DNA of 64,000 bases from Deinococcus fonticola. Its GTDB lineage: Bacteria; Deinococcota; Deinococci; Deinococcales; Deinococcaceae. Positions within the stretch are counted from its first letter, which is position 1. Every line of letters begins with the position of its first letter. Both the position numbers and the translations under genes were made by a program. Where the stretch lies: positions 62,001 through 126,000 of the forward strand of contig NZ_SMMH01000004.1 of NCBI RefSeq assembly GCF_004634215.1, in the 5' to 3' direction. Shown in pieces: positions 51,964 through 59,930 of this stretch. The notes beneath the pieces were generated by a model that had not been told where the DNA came from, made no database searches, and saw only the letters and a list, made by a program, of their open reading frames with translations.

Positions 51964-52502
51964 AGGTGATTTAGGCGCGCAACGACTAGCTGCGCCAGTG
52001 CTGCGGGCGTAGAGGCGGCACTGTCCACTTCCAGGTCATACTGCACGCCCTTATGCACGACTGCGGCCTGTTGCCGGTGCATTCCGGTCACGCGGTCTCC
52101 CCGTGCCTGCTCGCGGGCCTCGCCCAGTTCGACCGGGCAATGAACACCCACCCACAGCACCCGCAGGTCAAACAGAGCCTCCTGCCAGTGGGCCTGAGCC
52201 GCCGGCCCACCCAGAAAAACATCGTCGATGATGACGTTGACGCCGCAGCGGGCCGTGTGAGCCACGCCTTGCATCCATGCTTTTTCAGCGGCGCGAAAGG
52301 CCGGGCCTACCCTCACCTGCCCGTCATCGCTGAACTCAATGCCTTCCGGCGAGGTCAAACGCGGCGGCAGAGCGCGAATCAGGTCATCCACGCCACAGAG
52401 CAACCACGTCTCCGACAACGCGTTCTGCAAAGCGCGGCCCAGTGTGCTTTTCCCTGAACTGGACGCGCCATTTAACACAATGACCTGAACTCTGCTCACC
52501 AC
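51960..52502 (-). CDS. Chloramphenicol phosphotransferase-like P-loop kinase
   Basis: 180-residue P-loop protein similar to the CPT family. Walker A is [19 protein letters not shown], followed by [14 protein letters not shown], the position of the catalytic Asp in CPT, then [12 protein letters not shown] and [26 protein letters not shown] as the lid. CPT phosphorylates chloramphenicol, but many homologues act on other compounds, so resistance should not be assumed. Start is a GTG at 52502 (or 52499), 7 bases after the mutS2 stop, in the same operon. Confidence 0.82.
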   Translation of the reverse strand: MVSRVQVIVLNGASSSGKSTLGRALQNALSETWLLCGVDDLIRALPPRLTSPEGIEFSDDGQVRVGPAFRAAEKAWMQGVAHTARCGVNVIIDDVFLGGPAAQAHWQEALFDLRVLWVGVHCPVELGEAREQARGDRVTGMHRQQAAVVHKGVQYDLEVDSAASTPAALAQLVVARLNHL

Positions 52503-52509
52503 TTCCCGC

Positions 52510-54795
52510 TTAGGCCTTCACATTCACGATGGTGACGCCGTGTCCGCCCTGATTGGCTTCGGCGTCATGGAACGAATCGACGTTCTTGTCGGTTTTCAGG
52601 TAGTCGCGCAGGGTGCGCCGCAGCACGCCCATGCCTTTGCCGTGAACGACGCGGAGTTGCTTTTCGCGCAGGGCGCGGGCCTCGGCGATGGCGGCGCGCA
52701 GTTCCTCCACGGCTTCCTCGACGCCCAGGCCGCGCAGTTGCAACTCGTTGTCGAAGCGGCTGGGGGCTGTACCGACGAAACTGGGGCGTGGGCCTTTCAT
52801 TTTCGGTTCGGGAACGAGGCGCACGTCGCGGCGTTTCACGCCGACTTTCATGACGCCCAGTTGCACCACCAGGTCGTCGCCCCGCATTTCCAGCACCTGC
52901 CCCTGCGCGTTGTACGCGGGAACGTCCACCTTGTTGCCCACCCGAATGGGGTCGCCCCGCTCCTCACGCACGATGGGGGCCGGTCGCGCCCTCTGCGCGG
53001 CGGTGCGCAGTTCGCGGAGTTCCTGCATGACGCGCGGGCGGGCGCCGTCCTCCTGGGCGCGGGAACGCAGCGTGCGCACACGCTCTACCGCGTCGGCGTA
53101 CAGGCTCTCGGCCTTCTGCGCGGCTTCGGCCAGCATCTCATTCTTGCGAACTTCCAGCGTTTCGCGTTCCTGCCGGGCGCGGCCCGCTTCAGCTTCGGCC
53201 TCCCGGCGGGCAGTGGTGGCCACCTCCAGTTCACGGGCCAGGTCGGCGCGTTCGCGTTCCAGGCCCTCCAGCATGCGCTCCATCAGGCCGGCGTCGGTGC
53301 CCAGAATACTTTCGGCGCGGGCCAGCACGTCTTTGGGCAGGCCCATGCGGTCGGCGATCGCCAGCGCGTAACTGCGCCCCGGCTGGCCCACCTGCAAGTG
53401 AAAGGTGGGGGCCAGCGTATCCACCTCGAAGCCCATGCTCGCGTTCTTCAGGCCCGGCGTTTCCAGCGCGAACAGCTTCAAGGGCGCCAGGTGACTGGTG
53501 ATGACCCCGCGGGCATTCTGCGCCAGCAACTGCTCGATGAGGCTCTGGGCCAGCGCCGCGCCCTCGTTCGGGTCGGTGCCGCTGCCCAGCTCGTCAATGA
53601 GCACCAAAGTGTCGGGGGCCGCGTGGCGCAACACGTAGCGCAGGTGTTTCAGGTGCGAGGCGAAGGTGGACAGACTGGCCTCGATGCTCTGCTCGTCGCC
53701 GATGTCCACCAGAATGTCCCGCACCACCGGGAGTTTCGCCGAGGCCGCCGCCACGAACATCCCGCACTGGTGCATCAGCACGGCCAGGCCCAGCGTTTTG
53801 AGGGTCGCGGTCTTGCCGCCCATGTTCGGCCCGGTGATCAGCAGCAGCTTCGTCTCGCCGAGCTGGAGGTCATTCGGCACGGGGTTCTCGATCAGCGGGT
53901 GACGCCCCTCGCGCACGTCGTACACGCCGCCGCGGCTTTCCTCGGGGCGGTTGAGGTGCCAGTCGCGGGCCAGTTTCGCCTTGCTGGCGATCAGGTCCAG
54001 TTCGCCGACGGTGGCCAGGGTCATGGGCACGTCCGCGTCCTGCGCCAGCAGGCCGGTCAGTTCAATAAGAATCCGCCTGACTTCGGCTTCTTCATCCAGA
54101 ATCAGACGGGTGAGTTCGTTGTTCAGCTGCGTGATCGCGGCGGGTTCCACGAAGTAGGTCTGCCCTGTGGCAGAGGAATCCACGATGATGCCCTGCACGC
54201 TTCCCACGCGCGAAGCGAGCACCGGCAGCACGTACCGGTCACGGCGAATGGTGACCAGGTGCTCCTGCAAGACCTCCGACCACTGTTCCAGCGTGTTGGT
54301 GAGCTTGTCGCGGATGCGTCCGCGCAGGGGCTCGATGCGTCGGCGCAGGTCGCGCAACTTGTGGCTGGCGTCATCGCGCACGTTGCCTTCACGGTCAAGC
54401 GATGAGAGAACCCGCCGCACCAGTTCCGAGTGGTCGCCCAGGCCCAGCGCCACCTCGCGCAGCGGCCCACGCGAATTGGCGTTGATGGCGCGTTTCACGG
54501 TCATGGCCCCGTCCAGCGAGTAAGCCGCGTTCAGGAGTTCCGGTCCGGTCAGGACGCGCCCCTCCTGCGAACGGGCGTGAATGTCACGAATGTCATAAAT
54601 GCCGCCCAGGCTGAGGATCACGCCGAACAGGGCGTCCTCCACCTCATCCAGTTCACGGGCAATGCGCCCCCCGTCATCCGAGGGCAACAAAGCCAGGGCG
54701 CGTTCACGGCCCAGCGTCGTGGCGCTGCGCTCCGCCAGGGCCGCCGTGACACGCGGAAAATCAAGAGCAGAAAGAGCACGGGAATCGAAAGCCAT
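52510..54795 (-). CDS. mutS2: Endonuclease MutS2
   Basis: MutS2-type ATPase of 761 residues, linked to control of recombination and ribosome rescue in other bacteria. It lacks the mismatch-recognition domain of MutS. Core domain (about 1-280), ATPase with [21 protein letters not shown] (about 320-340) and [24 protein letters not shown], a long coiled coil (about 510-620, rich in Glu/Arg/Ala), and a C-terminal Smr nuclease domain with [13 protein letters not shown] and [19 protein letters not shown]. The upstream DNA has a TATTCT box 10 bases before the ATG. Heads a run of four genes. Confidence 0.95.
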   Translation of the reverse strand: MAFDSRALSALDFPRVTAALAERSATTLGRERALALLPSDDGGRIARELDEVEDALFGVILSLGGIYDIRDIHARSQEGRVLTGPELLNAAYSLDGAMTVKRAINANSRGPLREVALGLGDHSELVRRVLSSLDREGNVRDDASHKLRDLRRRIEPLRGRIRDKLTNTLEQWSEVLQEHLVTIRRDRYVLPVLASRVGSVQGIIVDSSATGQTYFVEPAAITQLNNELTRLILDEEAEVRRILIELTGLLAQDADVPMTLATVGELDLIASKAKLARDWHLNRPEESRGGVYDVREGRHPLIENPVPNDLQLGETKLLLITGPNMGGKTATLKTLGLAVLMHQCGMFVAAASAKLPVVRDILVDIGDEQSIEASLSTFASHLKHLRYVLRHAAPDTLVLIDELGSGTDPNEGAALAQSLIEQLLAQNARGVITSHLAPLKLFALETPGLKNASMGFEVDTLAPTFHLQVGQPGRSYALAIADRMGLPKDVLARAESILGTDAGLMERMLEGLERERADLARELEVATTARREAEAEAGRARQERETLEVRKNEMLAEAAQKAESLYADAVERVRTLRSRAQEDGARPRVMQELRELRTAAQRARPAPIVREERGDPIRVGNKVDVPAYNAQGQVLEMRGDDLVVQLGVMKVGVKRRDVRLVPEPKMKGPRPSFVGTAPSRFDNELQLRGLGVEEAVEELRAAIAEARALREKQLRVVHGKGMGVLRRTLRDYLKTDKNVDSFHDAEANQGGHGVTIVNVKA

Positions 54796-54919
54796 CTTGG
54801 TAAGAAGAATAAGCGAACGCCGGAAAAATAACGTGCGTCAAGTGGCTTAGAAATTCTGGTGACAATTGGTTTCAGGGCGACTGAACGCCGGCTCAGGCCG
54901 AAGCCGGTAGGGTAAGGCC

Positions 54920-55726
54920 ATGAGAAAGGTTCTGCTTTTACTGGCCTGGAATCTGGGTGTCGTGGCGTCCGCGGGTGGACGGGAGCCGCCTGCCGGAACT
55001 GGCCTGAACGCCGCGCCCCTGGGCCGGGTGGTGGAGGTGCAGCAGGTGCCGGGCGTGCCGGTCGACGAGGCGGCGGGCACATTTTTCAACTTCCCTGCCC
55101 ATACCCGCCTGGTGCTGAACAGACCCGGCGAACGCTGGAAGGCGAGTTACACGGGTGACCAGCCGCCGGCGTACATCGCGCTGTATCCGGTCGATGCTCT
55201 CCTTGGACAGTTCCCGCAGCGGGGGCCGAACACCATGTACCGCGAGGTCGTCAAGCGGCTCAATGCCCTGCGCAACCTGCAACCCGCCGAAAAGCTCGCC
55301 CGCCCTCTGCCCTATTTTCCCGTACCAAACGCTTTTCAGGCGGTCAGCGGCGCGGCCAGGGTGATCCGCACCCCCACCTTCAGAGGCGTGCGTTACCTGA
55401 CCATCCACTCGCAGGAAGCCGGGGTGCGCTTTCCACGGGAAGCGGTGGAATACACCTTCCAGGGCTTGACGACGGATGGCAGAACCCTGATTTCCATGCA
55501 CGTGCCTTACCCCGTAGCTGCACTGCCGTCCCGTGCCGCCCTGGACACCGCGAAAGCCTGGGCACTCGCCCCCTACCCCGGCACCCTGGACAGCCCTGAG
55601 GGCCGCGCCTTCAAGAAGCGGAATGCCGACTACCTGGCCGATCTACAACGCACCTTCGACGCCCAGGACACCGCACGCCAGATGCTAGCGCTGGACAGGG
55701 CACTGGAAAGTCTGCGGGTGCGATAA
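54920..55726 (+). CDS. Secreted protein of unknown function, 268 aa
   Basis: Signal peptide MRKVLLLLAWNLGVVASAGG (cleavage probable after ASA). The exported 250 residues show no named domain; there are no cysteines in the mature part. Segments: LGRVVEVQQVPGVPVDEAAG, PAYIALYPVDALLGQFPQRG, GVRYLTIHSQEAGVRFPREA and a helical C-terminus. The TAGGGT box (54908-54913) lies 6 bases before the ATG, so it is leaderless. The DIP1984-type gene follows 23 bases later with its own -10 box. Confidence 0.75.
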   Translation: MRKVLLLLAWNLGVVASAGGREPPAGTGLNAAPLGRVVEVQQVPGVPVDEAAGTFFNFPAHTRLVLNRPGERWKASYTGDQPPAYIALYPVDALLGQFPQRGPNTMYREVVKRLNALRNLQPAEKLARPLPYFPVPNAFQAVSGAARVIRTPTFRGVRYLTIHSQEAGVRFPREAVEYTFQGLTTDGRTLISMHVPYPVAALPSRAALDTAKAWALAPYPGTLDSPEGRAFKKRNADYLADLQRTFDAQDTARQMLALDRALESLRVR

Positions 55727-55749
55727 CCCAAGCCTGTTACCCTGAACGC

Positions 55750-56208
55750 ATGAAACTGGCCGAAGCCCTGATTGAACGCGCTGACTTGCAGAAGCGGGCG
55801 GCGCAACTGGAAGAACGCCTGGTGCAGAACATGCAGGTGCAGGAGGGTCAGGAGCCTTCGGAAGACCCGCGGCAGTTGCTTCAGGAATTCCTGGGGGTGG
55901 TGGCTACGTTGGATGGCTTACTTCCCCGTATCCACCGGGCGAACCTGAGCGCGACTCTGGCAGCAGGACTGACCTTGACCGACGCCCTGGCGCGGCGGGA
56001 CATGCTGGACTTGCGCCTGAAAGTGCTGCGCCGGGCAGCGGCAGCCGCGTCGGAACGGCAGATCAGGTACAGCAACAGCGAGGTGAAGATGATCGCCGTG
56101 ATTCCCGCCCGTGACCTGCAAAAGCAGGTGGACGCGCTGGCGAAGGAACGCCGGGAACTGGAAACGCAGATTCAGCAGGCCAACTGGCTGACGGAACTGC
56201 CGGAATAA
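55750..56208 (+). CDS. DIP1984 family protein
   Basis: 152-residue, highly helical protein. MKLAEALIERADLQKRAAQLEERL and TLTDALARRDMLDLRLKVLRRAAAAAS match the DIP1984 family (an uncharacterised structure-genomics family found in several phyla), including the EDPRQLLQEF segment. It probably forms coiled-coil oligomers. TACCCT (55738-55743) is 6 bases before the ATG, so it is leaderless. Its stop lies 16 bases before the candidate RNA gene. Confidence 0.85.
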   Translation: MKLAEALIERADLQKRAAQLEERLVQNMQVQEGQEPSEDPRQLLQEFLGVVATLDGLLPRIHRANLSATLAAGLTLTDALARRDMLDLRLKVLRRAAAAASERQIRYSNSEVKMIAVIPARDLQKQVDALAKERRELETQIQQANWLTELPE

Positions 56209-56223
56209 ACGCCACCGTTGATA

Positions 56224-56360
56224 TGCTGGTGCGGGGCGCGTGGCCCTGGTGTGGGCGGAAGCCTACCTCGCAGCGGGGAGAAGGCTGCACTCCTTGAGGT
56301 GACGTTGGGGCGGCGTCTCGGGTTCGACTCCCGATCTTTCACAGGGCAGGCCCAGCACGC
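56224..56360 (+). ncRNA. Candidate structured RNA with tRNA-like T arm
   Basis: No ORF and no known-family match by eye, but strong potential pairing. Closing helices: TGCTGG (56224-56229) with CCAGCA (56352-56357), and GCCCTGGTG (56243-56251) with CACAGGGC (56340-56347), one bulged G. Inside: GGGC-GGAA-GCCT hairpin (56253-56264); ACCTC/GAGGT (56265-56269, 56296-56300) stacked on GCAGC/GCTGC (56270-56274, 56284-56288); GACG/CGTC (56301-56317); and a T-arm-like TCGGG-TTCGACT-CCCGA (56318-56334). TATGCT (56222-56227) may be a -10 box, in which case the RNA starts near 56234. A terminator lies at 56440. It is not a normal tRNA, since no 7-bp acceptor pairs with its 3' side. Confidence 0.5.
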
Positions 56361-56395
56361 TTCACCCTTCACCCGTCACTGTTCACCACTCACCA
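56361..56395 (+). repeat. Five 7-base tandem repeats (TTCACCC-like)
   Basis: TTCACCC, TTCACCC, GTCACTG, TTCACCA, CTCACCA follow one another without gaps, directly after the structured RNA candidate and before its terminator. Unpaired, C-rich and probably part of the same transcript. Confidence 0.7.
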
Positions 56396-56439
56396 CCACG
56401 GTTTCGACACGCCGCACGCGCCCCGCATTTTTACTTCAG

Positions 56440-56463
56440 ACCGCTCCGGGAGGGGCGGTTTTT
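56440..56463 (+). terminator. Terminator downstream of the RNA candidate
   Basis: ACCGCTCC (56440-56447) pairs with GGGGCGGT (56452-56459), one G-U pair, loop GGGA, followed by T residues. No coding gene ends close before it (the last stop is at 56208), which supports a non-coding transcript of roughly 200 bases. Confidence 0.8.
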
Positions 56464-56544
56464 CATGATCTGTGGAGCATGGGGCCTTCAGTGTATGTTC
56501 ACGCGGGGCAGGGTGAGGCCGGCAACGCCAGCAGAATGAGGGGC

Positions 56545-57426
56545 ATGAAGCACAGGGTTCTGGTGACGGGGGCGTCGGGGTTCGTGGGGAAGGGGGTGGT
56601 GGCCGAGTTGCTGCGGCGCGGTCACACGGTGTACGCCGGCTCGCGCGGCGGCGAGGCGGTCGGGGCAGCGCAGGGGCTGAAACTGGACGTGACCGACCCC
56701 GGCAGCGTGGGGCGGGCGGTGGGGCTGGTTGACCCGACGGCGGTGGTGCACCTGGTCGGGATTATTCAGGAGAAGGGCGAGCAGACTTTTCAGCGGGTGC
56801 ATGTGGAGGGAACGCGGAATGTGCTGGCGGCTGTTCCGCGTTCGGCGCGTTACGTTCATATGAGCGCCCTGGGTGCAGATCGCACGAGCAAAAGTCTTTA
56901 CAGTGCATCGAAAGGTGAGGCCGAGGAACTCGTGAAACAAAGCGGCCTGGCCTGGACGATCTTCCGGCCCAGTCTGATTTTTGGCATTGGAGACGATTTT
57001 TTCGGGAGAGTGCTGAAGGAACTGGTGTCGGTTGCGCCGGTCGTGCCGCAGATCGGGAACGGCTCCTTTCCGTTCCGGCCCGTGAGCATCGAGGACGTGG
57101 CGCAGGCGTTCGCGGGGGCGCTGGAACACCCGGAAACGGCAGGAGAGAGTTACGACCTGACAGGGCCGCAGGAATTTACCTTCCGCGAGTTGCTGGAGCT
57201 GGAGTTGAAGGCTTTGGGCAAGCAGAAACCCATTCTGCCAGTGCCATTACCCCTGATGGACGTGGCCGTGCCGCTGATGCAGCTTCTCCCCAATCCGCCC
57301 ATCACGAAAGACCAGTACGCCATGCTGAAAGCCGGGAATACCGCCTCCAACGACCCGGCCCGCGTGATGTTTAACCTGCCCATGCTGGGGCTGGCAGACA
57401 GGTTGCCACAGATCGTGAAAGGTTGA
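56545..57426 (+). CDS. NAD(P)-binding protein, complex I NDUFA9-like (NmrA/SDR atypical)
   Basis: Atypical short-chain dehydrogenase of 293 residues. Cofactor motif [19 protein letters not shown] at residues 5-23, then [56 protein letters not shown] (the Tyr-x3-Lys becomes YSASK), and [14 protein letters not shown], the usual NDUFA9-like block. Such proteins are probably redox sensors or quinone/isoprenoid enzymes; function unknown. Start could also be the ATG at 56536. Confidence 0.87.
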   Translation: MKHRVLVTGASGFVGKGVVAELLRRGHTVYAGSRGGEAVGAAQGLKLDVTDPGSVGRAVGLVDPTAVVHLVGIIQEKGEQTFQRVHVEGTRNVLAAVPRSARYVHMSALGADRTSKSLYSASKGEAEELVKQSGLAWTIFRPSLIFGIGDDFFGRVLKELVSVAPVVPQIGNGSFPFRPVSIEDVAQAFAGALEHPETAGESYDLTGPQEFTFRELLELELKALGKQKPILPVPLPLMDVAVPLMQLLPNPPITKDQYAMLKAGNTASNDPARVMFNLPMLGLADRLPQIVKG

Positions 57427-57460
57427 GGTTGTCCGGCGTACCGCGCGCGTCCTTTTTCCC

Positions 57461-57976
57461 TTATTCCTTTTCGTCGTAGTGGTGCAGCAGGGCCGCTTCG
57501 GGGTCGCCGACCGAGTGGTGGTGGCGCACCACCAGCTGGGCCACGCGGGGGCGGCCTCCGGCGTGCGCGATGAGCTGGGCGCCCAGTTCGGGGTGCGCGG
57601 CGCGGATGCCGATGGCCCCGATGGGGGGCAGGATATGCGCGATCCGGTTGGGAATCAGGCCGACCAGCACGCGCTCGACGATGTTGTACCGGCGCACGCT
57701 TTTGCCGCTGTCGTGCAGCAGGGCGGCGGCGATCAGTTCGGGACTGGGATTCTTCTGTTCGCGCAGCAGATGGCGGGTGACGCGACAGGCATGTTCGCGG
57801 TCGCGGGCGTCCATACCCAGGTAGATGCGTTGCTCGCCGGGCGTCAGGTACGTCTGCGCCCAGAAGTCGTCGGGGTGGGCGTCCTCTTCCCGGAAGCTGC
57901 GGCTCAGGCGGGCCATTTTGCCCATGTACCCGCTGGCCTTTCTGGTCAGGCGTTCGAGCAGGCTCAGGTGCAGCAT
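57461..57976 (-). CDS. HD-domain phosphohydrolase-like protein
   Basis: 171 residues with the HD-superfamily metal motif: REHACRVTRHLL (His), LIAAALLHDSGKSV (His-Asp) and a distal VVRHHHSVGDPEAALLHHYDEKE. HD proteins of this size are phosphohydrolases of nucleotides; the substrate is not evident. TAGGCT (57988-57983, minus strand) is 6 bases before the ATG, with GGAGG between, so either leaderless or leadered translation is possible. It lies downstream of trxB, separated by a bidirectional terminator. Confidence 0.85.
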   Translation of the reverse strand: MLHLSLLERLTRKASGYMGKMARLSRSFREEDAHPDDFWAQTYLTPGEQRIYLGMDARDREHACRVTRHLLREQKNPSPELIAAALLHDSGKSVRRYNIVERVLVGLIPNRIAHILPPIGAIGIRAAHPELGAQLIAHAGGRPRVAQLVVRHHHSVGDPEAALLHHYDEKE

Positions 57977-58058
57977 GCCTCCAGCCTAATAGAAAATCCG
58001 CGCCAGCGACAGTTGCGCGGGCGCGAGTTCAGGAAAACCGAAAGGTAATACTCCTCTG

Positions 58059-58088
58059 AAAAAGAGAACGGATAACCATTCTCTTTTT
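58059..58088. terminator. Bidirectional terminator between trxB and the HD gene
   Basis: AAAAAGAGAA (58059-58068) and TTCTCTTTTT (58079-58088) form a perfect 10-bp inverted repeat with a 10-base loop; each strand ends with a T run. The G+C part of the stem is short, so it is weaker than the other terminators here. It ends the trxB transcript. Confidence 0.65.
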
Positions 58089-58117
58089 CCGAACAACGTG
58101 AGTAATGCGGCCCCGGC

Positions 58118-59101
58118 TCAATCGGCGGCGGTGGTTGCTTCTTCCCCGGCGACTTCCAGAGCGGCGAGGCTGCGCTCGACGGTCATGGCCGCGCGGGTGC
58201 CGGCGCCCACACTGGTGGCCAGCTGGCGGTACACGTAGTCGCTGACGTCCCCGGCGGCGAACAGCATGGGGACGTTGGTGTAGATTTCGTCGGTAACATC
58301 CACGTAGCCGTCGTCACGCAGCTTCACCACGTCCTTCACGAATTCGGTATTGGGCACGTGCCCGATGAAGATAAAGACGCCGTCGGTGGGAAAAGCCGTG
58401 ACTTCACCGGTCTTGAGGTTCTTCAGTTGCACGCCGGTCACGTGATCCTGGCCCTGGATTTCCTCGACGGCGGTGTCCCAGATGAACTTCATCTTGGGGT
58501 TGGAAAAGGCGCGGGCCTGGGCGACCTTGTTGGCGCGCAGGGTGTCGCGGCGGTGAATCAGGGTCACCTCGTCGGCAAACTTGGTCAGGAACAGCCCTTC
58601 CTCGACGGCAGCGTCCCCACCGCCCACCACCACGACTTTCTTGCCACGGTAGAAGAAACCGTCGCAGGTGGCGCAGGTGCTGACGCCCTTGCCCCAGAAG
58701 TGCTCCTCGCCAGGTACGCCGAGTTTCTTGGGGTTGGCGCCGGTGGCGAGCACCACTGCTTTGGCCCGGTACTCGCCGCTGTACCCCTTCACGGTAAAGG
58801 GATAGTGCGTGTCGTACTCGTCCTTGGTGACGCTCTGCACCTCGTCCATCTCGATTTTGCCGCCGAACTTCTCGGCCTGCTGCTGCATACGGCTGGCCAG
58901 TTCCATGCCGGGGATGGGATCCGGGAAACCGGGGTAATTCTCGACTTCCTCGGTCTGGGCGATCTGGCCGCCGGGCAGGCCTTTTTCCAGAATCAGGGTG
59001 CTGAGGCTGGCGCGGCCGGTGTAGATGGCAGCGGTCAGTCCGGCGGGCCCACCGCCGATGATGACGACGTCATAGGTCTGGGTGTTGGGGGTCTGGCTCA
59101 T
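58118..59101 (-). CDS. trxB: Thioredoxin reductase
   Basis: FAD- and NADPH-dependent reductase of thioredoxin, 327 residues. FAD motif [20 protein letters not shown] (about 12-31), redox-active Cys143-Ala-Thr-Cys146 (CATCDG), NADPH motif [16 protein letters not shown] and the C-terminal FAD block [14 protein letters not shown] with [11 protein letters not shown]. Thioredoxin itself is not in the window. TACGCT (59113-59108, minus strand) is 6 bases before the ATG: leaderless. A 12-base palindrome lies about 60 bases upstream. Confidence 0.96.
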   Translation of the reverse strand: MSQTPNTQTYDVVIIGGGPAGLTAAIYTGRASLSTLILEKGLPGGQIAQTEEVENYPGFPDPIPGMELASRMQQQAEKFGGKIEMDEVQSVTKDEYDTHYPFTVKGYSGEYRAKAVVLATGANPKKLGVPGEEHFWGKGVSTCATCDGFFYRGKKVVVVGGGDAAVEEGLFLTKFADEVTLIHRRDTLRANKVAQARAFSNPKMKFIWDTAVEEIQGQDHVTGVQLKNLKTGEVTAFPTDGVFIFIGHVPNTEFVKDVVKLRDDGYVDVTDEIYTNVPMLFAAGDVSDYVYRQLATSVGAGTRAAMTVERSLAALEVAGEEATTAAD

Positions 59102-59159
59102 GGGTCAAGCGTAGCACCCGTCACGTTGTGAGAAAGTCAGACAGGCACACTTTATTTTC

Positions 59160-59171
59160 TAAACCGGTTTA
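59160..59171. promoter_or_regulatory. Perfect 12-base palindrome upstream of trxB
   Basis: TAAACCGGTTTA lies in the 76-base gap between trxB and the upstream cyclophilin gene, centred about 64 bases before the trxB start. The position fits an operator, but a random AT-rich palindrome is possible. Confidence 0.4.
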
Positions 59172-59177
59172 AATCAT

Positions 59178-59918
59178 TTATATCAGTCGGGTGGGCACCT
59201 GCACGTCACTCAGGCTGAAGTCCGCCTCGCGTGCCTCACGGGCTTTTTGTACCAGTTCCCGGAACGCTGTGCAGTTCGTGTCCATCGCTTCGACCCGCGG
59301 CCTCTGTGTCATGTCGGACGCCACCTGCACGCGCAGCATCAGGTCCGGCGACGCGGGCGGCTCACCCACCGCCACTTGCTCCACCACTTCGCGGCCCACC
59401 ACCACATTGCCCCACGCGGTGAAATTAAGGTTCAGGCGAAACGCCGACCCGCGCATGAAGAAAAGCTCGCTGTTGGCGCTGTCCGGCGCATGCTGCCGCC
59501 CCATGCCCGCCACGCCGGGACAGTACGCGCCCCACACCTGAACCTTCCCGTCGGTCTGCCGCGCCGTTTCCGCGTCCGAGGTCGTCAGCACCGGCAGCGT
59601 GCCCAGGAATCCCGCGTTGAAGTCCGCCGTGCGCTGAATACACGTCCAGGCCGTCCCCAGCGGCAGACGCGCCGAGAACTCGGGCATCAGATCCGGATGA
59701 CTCGACGCGCCACCGTCGCGGTTGTTCGGGTTGCCGGTCTGGGCCACGAACCCGTCGATCACCCGGTGAAATTGCAGGCCGTCGTACACGCCCTCACGGG
59801 CCAGCAGCTTGACGCGCTCCACGGCCCTGGGCGCCAGCTCCGGGCACATCTCGACCACGACCCGGCCGCGCGTGGTGTCGATCACCAGCAGGTGTTCAGG
59901 CAGAAGTTCATTCCACAT
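59178..59918 (-). CDS. Cyclophilin-type peptidyl-prolyl isomerase
   Basis: 246-residue cyclophilin-type protein for proline cis-trans isomerisation. DTTRGRVVVEMCPELAPRAVERVKLLAREGVYDGLQFHRVIDGFVAQTGNPNNRDGG is the cyclophilin core start (active-site FHRV), and RGSAFRLNLNFTAWGNVVVGREVVEQV is the second part. A roughly 45-residue insert and a C-terminal extension (EAMDTNCTAFRELVQKAREAREADFSLSDVQVPT) make it larger than usual. No signal peptide, so cytoplasmic. GGAGG precedes the ATG at 59918; murJ lies 12 bases upstream, so the genes are cotranscribed. Confidence 0.9.
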   Translation of the reverse strand: MWNELLPEHLLVIDTTRGRVVVEMCPELAPRAVERVKLLAREGVYDGLQFHRVIDGFVAQTGNPNNRDGGASSHPDLMPEFSARLPLGTAWTCIQRTADFNAGFLGTLPVLTTSDAETARQTDGKVQVWGAYCPGVAGMGRQHAPDSANSELFFMRGSAFRLNLNFTAWGNVVVGREVVEQVAVGEPPASPDLMLRVQVASDMTQRPRVEAMDTNCTAFRELVQKAREAREADFSLSDVQVPTRLI

Positions 59919-59930
59919 CGGTTCCTCCAA

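Noticed and set aside
51960..52502. Chloramphenicol resistance gene
   Set aside because: Similarity to the CPT family does not establish substrate; the gene sits in a housekeeping operon.
52540..54405. 621-codon plus-strand frame opposite mutS2
   Set aside because: Antisense shadow; the sequence is rich in His, Gln and Ala without motifs, and mutS2 is complete on the other strand.
56234..56345. A tRNA gene at the T-arm-like sequence
   Set aside because: The T arm TCGGG-TTCGACT-CCCGA is convincing, but no 7-bp acceptor stem pairs with the 3' side, there is no CCA and no proper anticodon arm. I report it as a structured RNA instead.
56224..56460. SRP RNA, tmRNA, 6S or RNase P RNA
   Set aside because: The SRP GGAA tetraloop with AGCA strand, the tmRNA ends and tag, and the RNase P core motifs are not found; the GGAA loop present has the wrong flanks.
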